Shown here: positions 34,109-42,208 of the stretch, one piece after another
Numbering within the stretch: the stretch's first letter is position 1
Layout: each line of letters starts with the position of its first letter
From: Sphingopyxis sp. DBS4
GTDB lineage: Bacteria; Pseudomonadota; Alphaproteobacteria; Sphingomonadales; Sphingomonadaceae
DNA: 64,000 nt
Direction of reading: 5' to 3'
NCBI RefSeq assembly: GCF_024628865.1
Contig: NZ_CP102384.1
Location: forward strand, 197,001 to 261,000
The notes under the pieces: generated by a model
Seen by the model: the letters and a program-made list of their open reading frames with translations, nothing else
What the model was told of the DNA's origin: nothing
Databases searched by the model: none
Made by a program: the position numbers and the translations under genes

Positions 34109-35701
34109 CTAATGCCCCATGTCGGCGGCCGACGCCGCCGGGCCGCCGGGCTTTGGCGGACGCAACAGGATGACGAGCGGGACCGAGGCGAGCGTTACCC
34201 ACATCATCGCCCAGAAATTGTCGATATAGGCGACCATCGCCGCCTGCCGGTTGATCTCGGCATTGACCATCGCCATCACGCTGCCGCCGAGCTGGCCCAG
34301 CCGGTCTGAGGTCGAGGGATCGATCATCGATACCGAGCCGCTGGTGATATGCGCCACCAGGTCTTCGTGGCTGGTCTGTGTGTTGGCGCCGAGCAGGGTC
34401 GTGACGACCGAAATGCCGACCGAGGCGCCGACGCTGCGGAACAGGTTGAGCAGGCTCGCGCCATCGGTGCGCCACATCGGGCCCAGCGTCGCGAAGGCCA
34501 TGGTGTTGAGCGGAATGAAGACCAGCCCCATGCCGAGCCCCTGGACGAGACCGCTGACGACCACCGGCCACGCGCCCATCATCAGCGACCAGTGGCTCAT
34601 CTGCCACAGCGAGTAAGCGGCGATCAACAGGCCGCTGCCGACCATCCAGCGTGCGTCGACCTTGCCGATCAATCGCCCGGCGACCGACATGCTGAGCAAG
34701 ATGCCGATGCCGCGCACCGCGAGCACCCAGCCGGTGTCGATCACCGGCCAGTCGAACAGGCGCTGAAGCATCGGCGGCAGCAGCGCCATCGACGAGAACA
34801 TGACGATGCCGATCACGACCATGAAACCGAGCGCGGTCGCGAGGTTGCGGTCGGCGAGCATCCGGCGGTCGAACATCGTGTTGCGCGCGGTGAACAGGTG
34901 GATGACGAACATCCACAGGCACGAGATCGAGACCCCGGTCTCGATCCAGATTTCGAGGCTGTCGAACCAGTCCTTCTGTGCGCCGCGGTCGAGCATGAGC
35001 TGGAGCGAGGCGAGACCCAGCGCGAGCATCGAAAAGCCGAAAAGATCGAACTTGCGTTGCTTGCGCCCCGTCGCGGGGAGCAGCGCCCACATCAGCGCGA
35101 AGGTCGCCGCGCCGACCGGCAGGTTGACGTAGAAGACCCAGCGCCAATTGGCCGATTCGGTCAGCCAGCCGCCGATGATCGGTCCCATGATCGGCCCGAC
35201 CATGATCCCCATGCCCCAGATCGACATCGCGCGCGCGTGACGCTCGGGCGGGTTGATGTCGAGCATCACCGACTGCGACAGGGGGCCGATGAAGGCGGCG
35301 CTGATCCCCTGGAGGAAGCGGAAGATCACCATCTCCTCCAGATTCTGTGCCGCGCCGCACGCCATCGAGGCGATGATGAAGCCGATCACCGCGCCGAGGA
35401 ACAGCGCCCGCCGCCCGATCTTGTCGGCGAGCCAGCCGGTGATCGGCATCGCGACCGCCGAGGCGATGATATAGCTGGTCAGCACCCAGTTCACCGTCTC
35501 GCTCGTCGCGCCGAGGCTCGACTGCATGTGCGGGATGGCGACGTTGGCAATCGTCGTGTCGAGAATCTGCATCACCGACGCGCCCATGACGGCGACGGTC
35601 AGGAGGCCGCGATAGCGCACCTGCTCGTAGAGCGGGCGATCCTCATGGACGACCGTCGCCGCGGGCGCGGCGCGGCGGCGGGGAAGGGCGCGGCTGGCCA
35701 T
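34109..35701 (-). CDS. emrB: EmrB-like DHA2 family multidrug efflux transporter
   Basis: This is a 530-aa MFS protein with 14 predicted helices. The DHA2 motif is ASVMQILDTTIANVAIPHMQ, the MFS loop motif A is GWLADKIGRRALFL, and motif C-like is GPIMGPIIGGWL. It should work with the EmrA adaptor and a TolC-like channel elsewhere to export hydrophobic drugs by proton antiport. The start is 10 bp after the emrA stop. It is last in the marR-emrA-emrB operon. Confidence 0.93.
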   Translation of the reverse strand: MASRALPRRRAAPAATVVHEDRPLYEQVRYRGLLTVAVMGASVMQILDTTIANVAIPHMQSSLGATSETVNWVLTSYIIASAVAMPITGWLADKIGRRALFLGAVIGFIIASMACGAAQNLEEMVIFRFLQGISAAFIGPLSQSVMLDINPPERHARAMSIWGMGIMVGPIMGPIIGGWLTESANWRWVFYVNLPVGAATFALMWALLPATGRKQRKFDLFGFSMLALGLASLQLMLDRGAQKDWFDSLEIWIETGVSISCLWMFVIHLFTARNTMFDRRMLADRNLATALGFMVVIGIVMFSSMALLPPMLQRLFDWPVIDTGWVLAVRGIGILLSMSVAGRLIGKVDARWMVGSGLLIAAYSLWQMSHWSLMMGAWPVVVSGLVQGLGMGLVFIPLNTMAFATLGPMWRTDGASLLNLFRSVGASVGISVVTTLLGANTQTSHEDLVAHITSGSVSMIDPSTSDRLGQLGGSVMAMVNAEINRQAAMVAYIDNFWAMMWVTLASVPLVILLRPPKPGGPAASAADMGH

Positions 35702-35711
35702 CAGGCGGGGC

Positions 35712-36827
35712 TTATTTGCAGCCGTCCGACGTGATCACCTTCACCTCGGTCGACAGGCCCGCGATCATCGGGCGCTTGGCGACCTCGTCGAAGGCGATGC
35801 GGACGGGGACGCGCTGCGTCACCTTGACCCAGTTGCCGGTCGCATTCTGCGCCGGCAGCACCGAAAATTCGCTGCCCGTGCCCGCGCCGATCGTCTGGAC
35901 GTGGCCGCGCACGACCAGCCCCGGATAGGCGTCGAAGCGCATTTCGGCGCGCTGCCCCGCGCACATATGGGCGAGGTCGGTTTCCTTGAAATTGGCGTCG
36001 ACCCACGGATGCGCGGTGTCGACCAGCGTCACCGCGGGAAGCCCCGCGACCATCATCTGGCCGAGCTGGAGGCGATCCGATTCGGCGACGCGGCCGGCGC
36101 TCGGCGCGCGCACTTCGGTGCGGCCCAGATTGACCTCGGCCTGCGCGCGCTGGACCTTCGCCGCCTCGACCTGCGGATTGACGCCGCCGGCGCCGGTCGC
36201 GAGCTTGGCGCGCGCTTCGGCCGCATCGGCGCGGGCCTGCGCCAGGCTGGCGCGTGCCTGTTCGACGGCGTGCTTCGAGGCGTCATAGGCGGCCTTGGTG
36301 GTGAAGCCCTTTTCCATCAGCGCCGCCTGCCGCGCGAAATTCGATTCGGCGAAGCCGACGGCTTCCTGCGCCGCCCTGATGTCGACGCTGGTCGAGGCGA
36401 GGCTCGCCGACAGATTGCCGACGTCGACCTTGGCGGCGTCGATCGCGGCGCTCGCCTGCGCGACGGTCAGCGCATAGGGATGGCCGTCGATGCGGAAGAG
36501 AAGCTGGCCCTTTTGCACCTCCTGCCCCTCGCGTACCGCGACTTCGGTGATCAGGCCGCCGACCTCGGCCGCGACCGACACCTTGTCCATCTGGACATAG
36601 GCGTTGTCGGTCGACACCGACCCGCCGCTGGTCAGCCACCAGGCGCCGCCCGCGACCGCGAGAAGCAGCGGCACGCCGAACATCAGCGCGCGGGTGCGCC
36701 ACGACGCCTTCTCCTCCATCCCGGCTTCGGCCGCGGGAGTTGCCGCAGCCGGCACCGGGTCAGCCTTGGGCAGCGCTTTTGGCCGCGCGTCCTCGGCCTT
36801 GGTGCGGGAAGGGGAGAGCTGGTCCAT
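35712..36827 (-). CDS. emrA: EmrA-like HlyD family periplasmic adaptor
   Basis: This 371-aa protein has a cytoplasmic N-terminus (about 40 aa), one membrane helix (ALMFGVPLLLAVAGGAWWLT) and then a biotinyl-lipoyl-like domain (STDNAYVQMDKVSVAAEVGG), a long coiled coil (about 110-205) and beta-barrel regions (VRAPSAGRVAESDRLQLGQM). It links the EmrB pump to an outer-membrane channel. ATG 36827 overlaps the marR stop (TAATG on the minus strand), implying coupled translation. Confidence 0.92.
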   Translation of the reverse strand: MDQLSPSRTKAEDARPKALPKADPVPAAATPAAEAGMEEKASWRTRALMFGVPLLLAVAGGAWWLTSGGSVSTDNAYVQMDKVSVAAEVGGLITEVAVREGQEVQKGQLLFRIDGHPYALTVAQASAAIDAAKVDVGNLSASLASTSVDIRAAQEAVGFAESNFARQAALMEKGFTTKAAYDASKHAVEQARASLAQARADAAEARAKLATGAGGVNPQVEAAKVQRAQAEVNLGRTEVRAPSAGRVAESDRLQLGQMMVAGLPAVTLVDTAHPWVDANFKETDLAHMCAGQRAEMRFDAYPGLVVRGHVQTIGAGTGSEFSVLPAQNATGNWVKVTQRVPVRIAFDEVAKRPMIAGLSTEVKVITSDGCK

Positions 36828-37267
36828 TACAGGGCTTCTTTCAGGCATTCGCGGCGGGAGAGATTGGCGCGCACCCGCTCGACGAGCACCGCGAGCTGTT
36901 CGCGTTCGGCGGGGGTCAGGCCTTCGGTAGCTTCGTCGTTCAGCACTTCGGCGGTGCGGCGGACCGAGTGGAGCAGGTCGGCGGCGCGCGCGGTCAGGTA
37001 GAGCCGCCAGGCGCGGCGGTCGGTCGGGTCGGCGCGGCGCTCGACCAGCCCGGCCTCGGCGAGCCGGTCGACCATCCGCGACAGGGTGATCGGCTCGACC
37101 TCGATCAGCTCGGCGAGCGGTCCCTGCCGGATTCCCTCATGCCGCTTGAGATAGGTGATCAGCCGCCATTGCAGTGCGGTGATCCCGCTGGCTTTCGTGC
37201 GCGCGTTGAAGGCGCGGCGATACAGCCGCGCGCTGTCGTTCAGCAGGAAGCCGATCGTTTCGTTCAT
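36827..37267 (-). CDS. MarR family transcriptional regulator of the emrAB operon
   Basis: This 146-aa winged-helix protein has a recognition region (LAELIEVEPITLSRMVDRLAEAGLV, about residues 52-76) followed by the wing ERRADPTDRRAWRLYLT. MarR proteins release DNA when they bind phenolic or drug ligands. It is first in the operon with emrA and emrB, and a palindrome overlapping its TATAAT lies 10-32 bp before the start, so autorepression is likely. Confidence 0.92.
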   Translation of the reverse strand: MNETIGFLLNDSARLYRRAFNARTKASGITALQWRLITYLKRHEGIRQGPLAELIEVEPITLSRMVDRLAEAGLVERRADPTDRRAWRLYLTARAADLLHSVRRTAEVLNDEATEGLTPAEREQLAVLVERVRANLSRRECLKEAL

Positions 37268-37275
37268 GGCGGCGC

Positions 37276-37299
37276 ATATAGTAGCAGATGCTATTATAT
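37276..37299 (-). promoter_or_regulatory. MarR operator overlapping a TATAAT -10
   Basis: ATATAGTAGCA-GA-TGCTATTATAT is a 24-bp inverted repeat with one mismatched pair. On the minus strand TATAAT (37298-37293) lies inside it, so a bound dimer would block RNA polymerase. Confidence 0.65.
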
Positions 37300-37399
37300 T
37301 CAATCGCAACTTTGCTGCATCTGCGAAACATCTGATATGGTGTAAAATTTCCCGACAGGGGTGCTTGCGCTGTCCGGCATTTTCGGCACTATGCGTGCC

Positions 37400-38047
37400 A
37401 TGACCCTGACCGCCGACCTCTTCTGGTCCTTTCGCTCGCCCTATTCCTATCTGGCGATCGGCCGCTACCGCGCGCTCGCGGCGAGCCACGACCTGACGAT
37501 CGATCTGCGCCCGGTCTATCCGCTCGCGATCCGCCAGCCCGATTTCTTCGAGCGCAATCACCCGAACTGGCTGAGCTATACGATGCGCGATATGATCCGC
37601 GTCGCGCAGTTCCACGGCATTCCTTTCGGCCCGCCGCGGCCCGACCCGATCGTCCAGAATGTCGCGACGCGCGCGATTGCGGAGGAGCAGCCCTATATCT
37701 ACCGCCTGACCCGCCTCGGCCAGGCGGCGTCGCGGCGCGGCAAGAGCCTCGCTTTCTGCCACGAGGTGGCGCAGCTCATCTGGGGCGGCGCGCAGGACTG
37801 GCATCTCGGCGATCATCTCGCCGGCGCTGCGCAGCGCGCGGGGCTCGATCTTGCCGAGCTCGACGCCGAGGTGGTGGAGGATGCCGAGTCGCTCGACACC
37901 GAAATCGCGGCGAACCAGCTCGCGCTCGAACTCGCGGGACATTGGGGCGTGCCGACATTGGTTTTCGATGGTGAACCTTTCTTCGGACAGGACCGCATCG
38001 AGCTGGCGAAATGGCGGATGGAGCAGAAGGGGCTGCGGGCGCGATAG
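37400..38047 (+). CDS. DsbA-fold 2-hydroxychromene-2-carboxylate isomerase family protein
   Basis: The protein is 215 aa. The N-terminal thioredoxin-like strand and SFRSPYSYLAIGRY replace the CxxC of true DsbA with a SPYSYLA motif, as in HCCA isomerases and kappa-class glutathione transferases. The C-terminus GVPTLVFDGEPFFGQDRIEL is the conserved cis-proline region. HCCA isomerase acts in naphthalene-type degradation, but no aromatic pathway gene is nearby, so a general glutathione-linked role is as likely. The start is ATG 37400 or ATG 37391. Confidence 0.85.
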   Translation: MTLTADLFWSFRSPYSYLAIGRYRALAASHDLTIDLRPVYPLAIRQPDFFERNHPNWLSYTMRDMIRVAQFHGIPFGPPRPDPIVQNVATRAIAEEQPYIYRLTRLGQAASRRGKSLAFCHEVAQLIWGGAQDWHLGDHLAGAAQRAGLDLAELDAEVVEDAESLDTEIAANQLALELAGHWGVPTLVFDGEPFFGQDRIELAKWRMEQKGLRAR

Positions 38048-38052
38048 CGGAG

Positions 38053-38223
38053 TTTCGCGCAGACGCTACAGAGATTTTCGGTTCACGCGGAGACGCGGAG
38101 AGATTGCGTTCGCCGCGAAGCGGCTTTTCTCTTCCGCCTCGCTTTCGGCCGAACCCTGAGCGATAGCAGGTGGCCTGCCGGCCCGGATCTTTCTTCTCCG
38201 CGGCTCCGCGCCTCCGCGTGAAC
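38053..38223. repeat. Long inverted repeat, family E (copy 3)
   Basis: The left arm TTCACGCGGAGACGCGGAGA and right arm TCCGCGCCTCCGCGTGAA are complementary. The interior contains GCCGCGAAGCGGC and GGCCTGCCGGCCC blocks shared with copy 5 at 51775-52010. Confidence 0.8.
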
Positions 38224-38306
38224 CCTATTCTTCTTCGCGCACCCTGCCCTCTGCGCGCAATTCGCCCATCTTGCCCTTGCCCCGCCTCCGCAGATAAAGG
38301 CTGCCC

Positions 38307-39059
38307 ATGACCATCGAACCGCAATTTTTCGACGCGCGCGACGGCGTGCGGCTGGCGTGGCGCGAAATGGGCGAAGGGGCGCCGATCCTGCTTCTCCACG
38401 GCCTGTTCTCGAACGCCGAGGTCAACTGGATCAAGTTCGGCACCGCCGCGTGCGTCGCCGCGGCGGGCTACCGCGTCATCATGCCCGACCTGCGCGTCCA
38501 TGGATCGAGCGACGCGCCGCACGAGCCCGAGCATTATCCGCCCGACGTGCTGGTGCGGGATCTTGAGGATCTGGTCGCGCATCTGGGTCTCGCCGATTTC
38601 GACCTCGGCGGCTTTTCGCTCGGCGCGCGGACTAGCGTGCGCGCGGTGGTCGCGGGGATGCGGCCGCGGCGGCTGATCCTCGGCGGCATGGGGCTCGCGG
38701 GGCTCGCCGGCTGGGCGAAGCGCGGGCAATTCTTCCAGCGCGTCATCGCCGACTATGAGAGTGCGAAGCGCGGCGACGATACCTGGATGTCGATCCAGTT
38801 CATGAAGACGATGAAGATCGACCGCGTCGCGGCGCGCTTGCTGCTGGACAGCTTCACCGACACGACGCCCGAGATGCTGGCGGCGCTGACGATGCCGACT
38901 CTGGTCGTCTGCGGCGATCAGGATCAGGACAATGGTTCGGCCGAGGAACTGGTCGCGGTGCTGCCCGACGCGCGGCTCACCACGATCCCCGGCACCCATA
39001 TGTCGAGTGTCACGCGCCCCGAACTGGGCGAGGCGATCGCGGCTTTCCTCACGGCTTGA
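38307..39059 (+). CDS. Alpha/beta hydrolase
   Basis: This 250-aa protein has the oxyanion region LLLHGLFSNAEVNW, nucleophile elbow GGFSLGART (Ser about 107), acid CGDQDQDN and His in IPGTHMSSV, a complete Ser-Asp-His triad. It belongs to the general esterase/lipase/haloperoxidase-like group. Substrate is unknown. It lies 73 bp upstream of the M2 peptidase gene on the same strand and may be co-transcribed with it. Confidence 0.9.
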   Translation: MTIEPQFFDARDGVRLAWREMGEGAPILLLHGLFSNAEVNWIKFGTAACVAAAGYRVIMPDLRVHGSSDAPHEPEHYPPDVLVRDLEDLVAHLGLADFDLGGFSLGARTSVRAVVAGMRPRRLILGGMGLAGLAGWAKRGQFFQRVIADYESAKRGDDTWMSIQFMKTMKIDRVAARLLLDSFTDTTPEMLAALTMPTLVVCGDQDQDNGSAEELVAVLPDARLTTIPGTHMSSVTRPELGEAIAAFLTA

Positions 39060-39132
39060 CCCTGTCCGCCGCGCGGTCCAGATTGCGCGCCATCGCGCCA
39101 GAGAGCGCATGAAACATCAGAGGACGCACCCC

Positions 39133-40971
39133 ATGAAAGCCATGATTTCCACGCTGTCGCTGGCCCTGTCGCTCGCGGTGGCGGCCCCCGCTCTTGCCCA
39201 GACGGCCCCCGCCGCCGCGCCGGCCGCGGCTCCGACCGCTGCTGATGCCGACGCCTTCATCGCTGCGGTCGAGAAGGATCTGTTCGATTATACGGTCGAG
39301 GGCAGCCAGGTGAACTGGGTCAACGCGACCTATATCACCGAGGACACCGACGCGATGGCGGCGCGGATCAACGCGATCGGCACTGAGAAGTCGGTCAAAT
39401 ATGCGCTCGAGGCGGCCAAGTTCATGAACGTCGCGGGGCTCAGTGCCGAGACGAAGCGCAAGCTCGACATATTGCGCACCGGCATCGTGCTGCCCGCGCC
39501 GACGACGCCGGGTGCCGCGGCCGAACTCAACACGATCGCGACCGACCTGCAATCGCAATATGGCAAGGGTCGCGGCACGCTCGACGGCAAGGAAATCTCG
39601 GGCTCCGACATCGAGGCCGAAATGGGCAATCTGAAGCATACGCCCGCCGAATATGCCGAGATGTGGACGAGCTGGCACGACAATGTCGGCACGCCGATGA
39701 AGGACGATTATGCCAAGATGGTCGGCATCGCGAACGAAGGCGCGAAGGAGCTGGGCTTCGCCGACACCGGCGCGATGTGGCGCTCGGGCTACGACATGCC
39801 GCCCGAGGAGTTCGCGAAGCTGACCGAGAAGATCTGGCAGGACATGAAGCCGCTTTATGTGGCGCTCCACACCTATGTCCGCTGGAAACTGAACGAGAAA
39901 TATGGCGACGCGGTGCAGCCCAAGACCGGCCCGATCCGCGCCGACCTGCTCGGCAATATGTGGGCGCAGGAATGGGGCAATATCTACCCGCTCGTCGCGC
40001 CTGCCGGCACTGGCGACCTCGGCTATGACATCGGCGATCTGCTCCAGGAAAAGGGCAAGAAGCCGCTCGACATGGTCAAGGCGGGCGAGAATTTCTATTC
40101 CTCGCTCGGCTTCGCGCCGCTGCCGGAGACCTTCTGGAAGCGCAGCCAGTTCCTCAAGCCCGCCGACCGCGAAGTCGTCTGCCACGCCTCGGCGTGGGAC
40201 GTCGACAACAAGGACGATGTTCGCATCAAGATGTGCATCAAGGTGAATGCCGACGATTTCGTCACCATCCACCACGAACTCGGCCACAATTATTACCAGC
40301 GCGCTTACAACAAACAGCCGTTCCTCTATCTCAACGGCGCGAACGACGGCTTCCACGAGGCGATCGGCGATTTCGTCGCGCTGTCGATCACCCCGCAATA
40401 TCTGGTCGACATCGGCCTGCTCGACAAATCGAAGGTGCCGAGCGCCGACAAGGATATCGGCCTGTTGCTGCGGCAGGCGATGGACAAGGTCGCCTTCCTG
40501 CCGTTCGGCCTGCTCGTCGACCGCTGGCGCTGGGGCGTGTTCGACGGGTCGATCAAGCCCGCAGACTATAACAAGGCGTGGACCGACCTTCGCCGCGAAT
40601 ATCAGGGTATCGTTCCGCCGGGCGAGCGGCCAGCGAATGCGTTCGACGCAGGCGCCAAATATCATATTCCGGGCAACACCCCCTACACCCGCTATTTCCT
40701 CGCTCGCGTGCTGCAGTTCCAATTCTATCAGGCTGCGTGCAAGCAGGCGGGGTGGAAGGGGCCGCTCCACCGTTGCTCCTTCTACGGCAACAAGGCGGTC
40801 GGCGCGAAATTGAACGCGATGCTCGAAATGGGCGCGTCGAAGCCGTGGCCCGATGCGCTGGAGGCCTTCACCGGCAGCCGCGAGATGTCGGGCCGCGCGA
40901 TGGCCGACTATTTCGCGCCGCTGAAGAAGTGGCTCGACGAGCAGAACAAGGGGCATCCGTCGGGCTGGTGA
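39133..40971 (+). CDS. M2 family peptidyl-dipeptidase A (ACE-like zinc carboxydipeptidase)
   Basis: This 612-aa protein has a signal peptide (MKAMISTLSLALSLAVAAPA ending LAQ) and the zinc motif HHELGHNYYQ with the third ligand in NDGFHEAIGDFVAL, as in human angiotensin-converting enzyme. The ACE-like substrate Tyr/His region near PGNTPYTRYFLARVLQFQ is kept. It removes C-terminal dipeptides from peptides in the periplasm. ATG 39133 has GAGGAC upstream; ATG 39109 would add eight residues before the signal. Bacterial ACE homologues are scattered, mainly in Xanthomonadales and sphingomonads. Confidence 0.93.
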   Translation: MKAMISTLSLALSLAVAAPALAQTAPAAAPAAAPTAADADAFIAAVEKDLFDYTVEGSQVNWVNATYITEDTDAMAARINAIGTEKSVKYALEAAKFMNVAGLSAETKRKLDILRTGIVLPAPTTPGAAAELNTIATDLQSQYGKGRGTLDGKEISGSDIEAEMGNLKHTPAEYAEMWTSWHDNVGTPMKDDYAKMVGIANEGAKELGFADTGAMWRSGYDMPPEEFAKLTEKIWQDMKPLYVALHTYVRWKLNEKYGDAVQPKTGPIRADLLGNMWAQEWGNIYPLVAPAGTGDLGYDIGDLLQEKGKKPLDMVKAGENFYSSLGFAPLPETFWKRSQFLKPADREVVCHASAWDVDNKDDVRIKMCIKVNADDFVTIHHELGHNYYQRAYNKQPFLYLNGANDGFHEAIGDFVALSITPQYLVDIGLLDKSKVPSADKDIGLLLRQAMDKVAFLPFGLLVDRWRWGVFDGSIKPADYNKAWTDLRREYQGIVPPGERPANAFDAGAKYHIPGNTPYTRYFLARVLQFQFYQAACKQAGWKGPLHRCSFYGNKAVGAKLNAMLEMGASKPWPDALEAFTGSREMSGRAMADYFAPLKKWLDEQNKGHPSGW

Positions 40972-41087
40972 GCGCGGTCAAGGCGCAGTGACAGGGGCCG
41001 GGGAGGCGACTTCCCGGTCTTTTTCATGCGTAAGCGCGAGTGTCGGCATTGGGGTGGGGAGCGGACATTGAAGGATGGCGCTGATTT

Positions 41088-41206
41088 CCCCTCCCGCAAG
41101 CGGGAGGGGCAGCGAGACTTACGAACTTTGTTCGTTAGTCGCAGCGGGGTGGGCCATCGCGACGTCGCTGCCCACCCCCAAGCCCCTCCCGCTTGCGGGA
41201 GGGGAG
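41088..41206. repeat. Paired clamp palindrome, family D (full-length)
   Basis: CCCCTCCCGCAAGCGGGAGG at the left and CCCCTCCCGCTTGCGGGAGG at the right frame a core with GCAGCGAGACTTACGAAC and TTAGTCGCAGCGGGGTGGG. The same core occurs at 62513-62643. It fills the gap between the M2 peptidase and ArsR genes. Confidence 0.85.
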
Positions 41207-41252
41207 AAGAGTGGCCGCACCGGCCGAAATCCGCCGTCGCCGTCCCCCGGCT

Positions 41253-41579
41253 TCACCGCGCCTCCACTGCCTGCTTGAACCGCGCCAGTCGCGCCGCGGC
41301 CGCCGCCGCGTGCGGGCCGATCCAGCGGTCGTGGATGTCCTGGATCGGCATCGCGTTGAGATGATTCCAGCGCTCGCGGCCGCGGCGTTCGGCGATTACC
41401 AGCCCCGCATCCTCCAGCACCTTCAGATGCTGCATCACCGTGCAGCGGTCAACGTCGGCGAAATGGCTGCACAGCGTTCCCGTGGTGAGCGGCTGCTCTT
41501 TCAGATCGTCGAGAATCTGTCGCCGGATCGGCGAGGCGAGCGCCTTGAAGGTCGCGTCGAACGAGTCGTGAATTGACAT
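41253..41579 (-). CDS. ArsR family transcriptional regulator
   Basis: This 108-aa winged-helix repressor has ALASPIRRQILDDLKEQPLT followed by CSHFADVDRCTVMQHLKVLEDAGLV. It has two cysteines, CSHF and DRCTV, but no metal-binding CxC (ArsR-type) motif in the recognition helix, so it resembles the SRPBCC-partner class that does not sense metals. The start codon overlaps a perfect palindrome. It is divergent from the SRPBCC gene, a common pairing. Confidence 0.9.
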   Translation of the reverse strand: MSIHDSFDATFKALASPIRRQILDDLKEQPLTTGTLCSHFADVDRCTVMQHLKVLEDAGLVIAERRGRERWNHLNAMPIQDIHDRWIGPHAAAAAARLARFKQAVEAR

Positions 41580-41597
41580 GTTATATAAATATAACAT
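41578..41597. promoter_or_regulatory. Perfect palindromic operator between the ArsR and SRPBCC genes
   Basis: ATGTTATAT-AA-ATATAACAT is a perfect 20-bp inverted repeat that includes the ArsR start codon and lies 31 bp before the SRPBCC start. Confidence 0.7.
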
Positions 41598-41627
41598 AAA
41601 AGGATGCGACTCAAGCGGAGACTGGTC

Positions 41628-42110
41628 ATGGAACTGAAATTCCGAGTCGCGGCGCGGATCGCTAAGCCGGTGCACGAAGTGTTCGAGGCGGTCGCCGATC
41701 CCGCGAAGCTGTCGCACTATTTCACAACCGGCGGCGCGAAAGGGCGGCTTGAAACCGGCGCGACGGTGGAGTGGGATTTCCACGACTTCCCCGGCGCCTT
41801 CCCGGTCCATGTGATCGAGGTCGTGCCCGACGAGAAGATCATATTGGAATGGCAGGCGAATGAAGGCGAGGCGCCGAATGTCGAGGGCGGCGAGATGAAA
41901 GACGCCGATTATCGCACCCGCGTGACAATGAGCTTCAAGGGATTGGATGACGGGCGCACCCTGGTCGAGATCGCCGAGGAGGGCTGGCGCGAGAATCAGG
42001 GGGCGCTCGGCGCCTCCTATGGCAATTGTCAGGGTTGGTCGCAGATGCTCTGCGCGCTCAAGGTCTGGATCGAGCACGGCATCAATCTGCGGGAGGGCAT
42101 GTATGTCTGA
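41628..42110 (+). CDS. SRPBCC (AHSA1-like) domain protein
   Basis: This 160-aa protein of the START/Bet v1-like fold has ARIAKPVHEVFEAVADPAKL, VEWDFHDFPGAFPVHVIEVV, ILEWQAN, and ends WSQMLCALKVWIEHG. Such domains bind hydrophobic ligands in a cavity; AHSA1 relatives contact Hsp90 but bacterial ones are mostly unknown. GGAG precedes ATG. It is probably repressed by the divergent ArsR protein through the shared palindrome. Confidence 0.88.
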   Translation: MELKFRVAARIAKPVHEVFEAVADPAKLSHYFTTGGAKGRLETGATVEWDFHDFPGAFPVHVIEVVPDEKIILEWQANEGEAPNVEGGEMKDADYRTRVTMSFKGLDDGRTLVEIAEEGWRENQGALGASYGNCQGWSQMLCALKVWIEHGINLREGMYV

Positions 42111-42136
42111 CCGCGGTCGCGCGTGAGTTTCTTTCT

Positions 42137-42169
42137 TTCGTCACCCGGACTTGATCCGGGGTGACGAAA
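42137..42169. repeat. Short palindrome, family C
   Basis: TTTCGTCACCCGGACTTGAT followed by CCGGGGTGACGAAA forms one hairpin between the convergent SRPBCC and OmpA-like genes. Confidence 0.75.
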
Positions 42170-42173
42170 AGAA

Positions 42174-42200
42174 GGGTGGGGGTGAGCGAAAGCCCACCCC
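42174..42200 (-). terminator. Possible terminator of the OmpA-like gene
   Basis: On the minus strand GGGGTG (42200-42195) pairs with CACCCC (42184-42179) with GC/GC inside a TTTC loop, followed downstream by CCCTTCTTTTC. The T-run is interrupted. Confidence 0.45.
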
Positions 42201-42208
42201 GCGCCATC

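Noticed and set aside
41088..41206. Repeated palindromes as a CRISPR array
   Set aside because: Copies are dispersed tens of kilobases apart without regular spacers and without cas genes.
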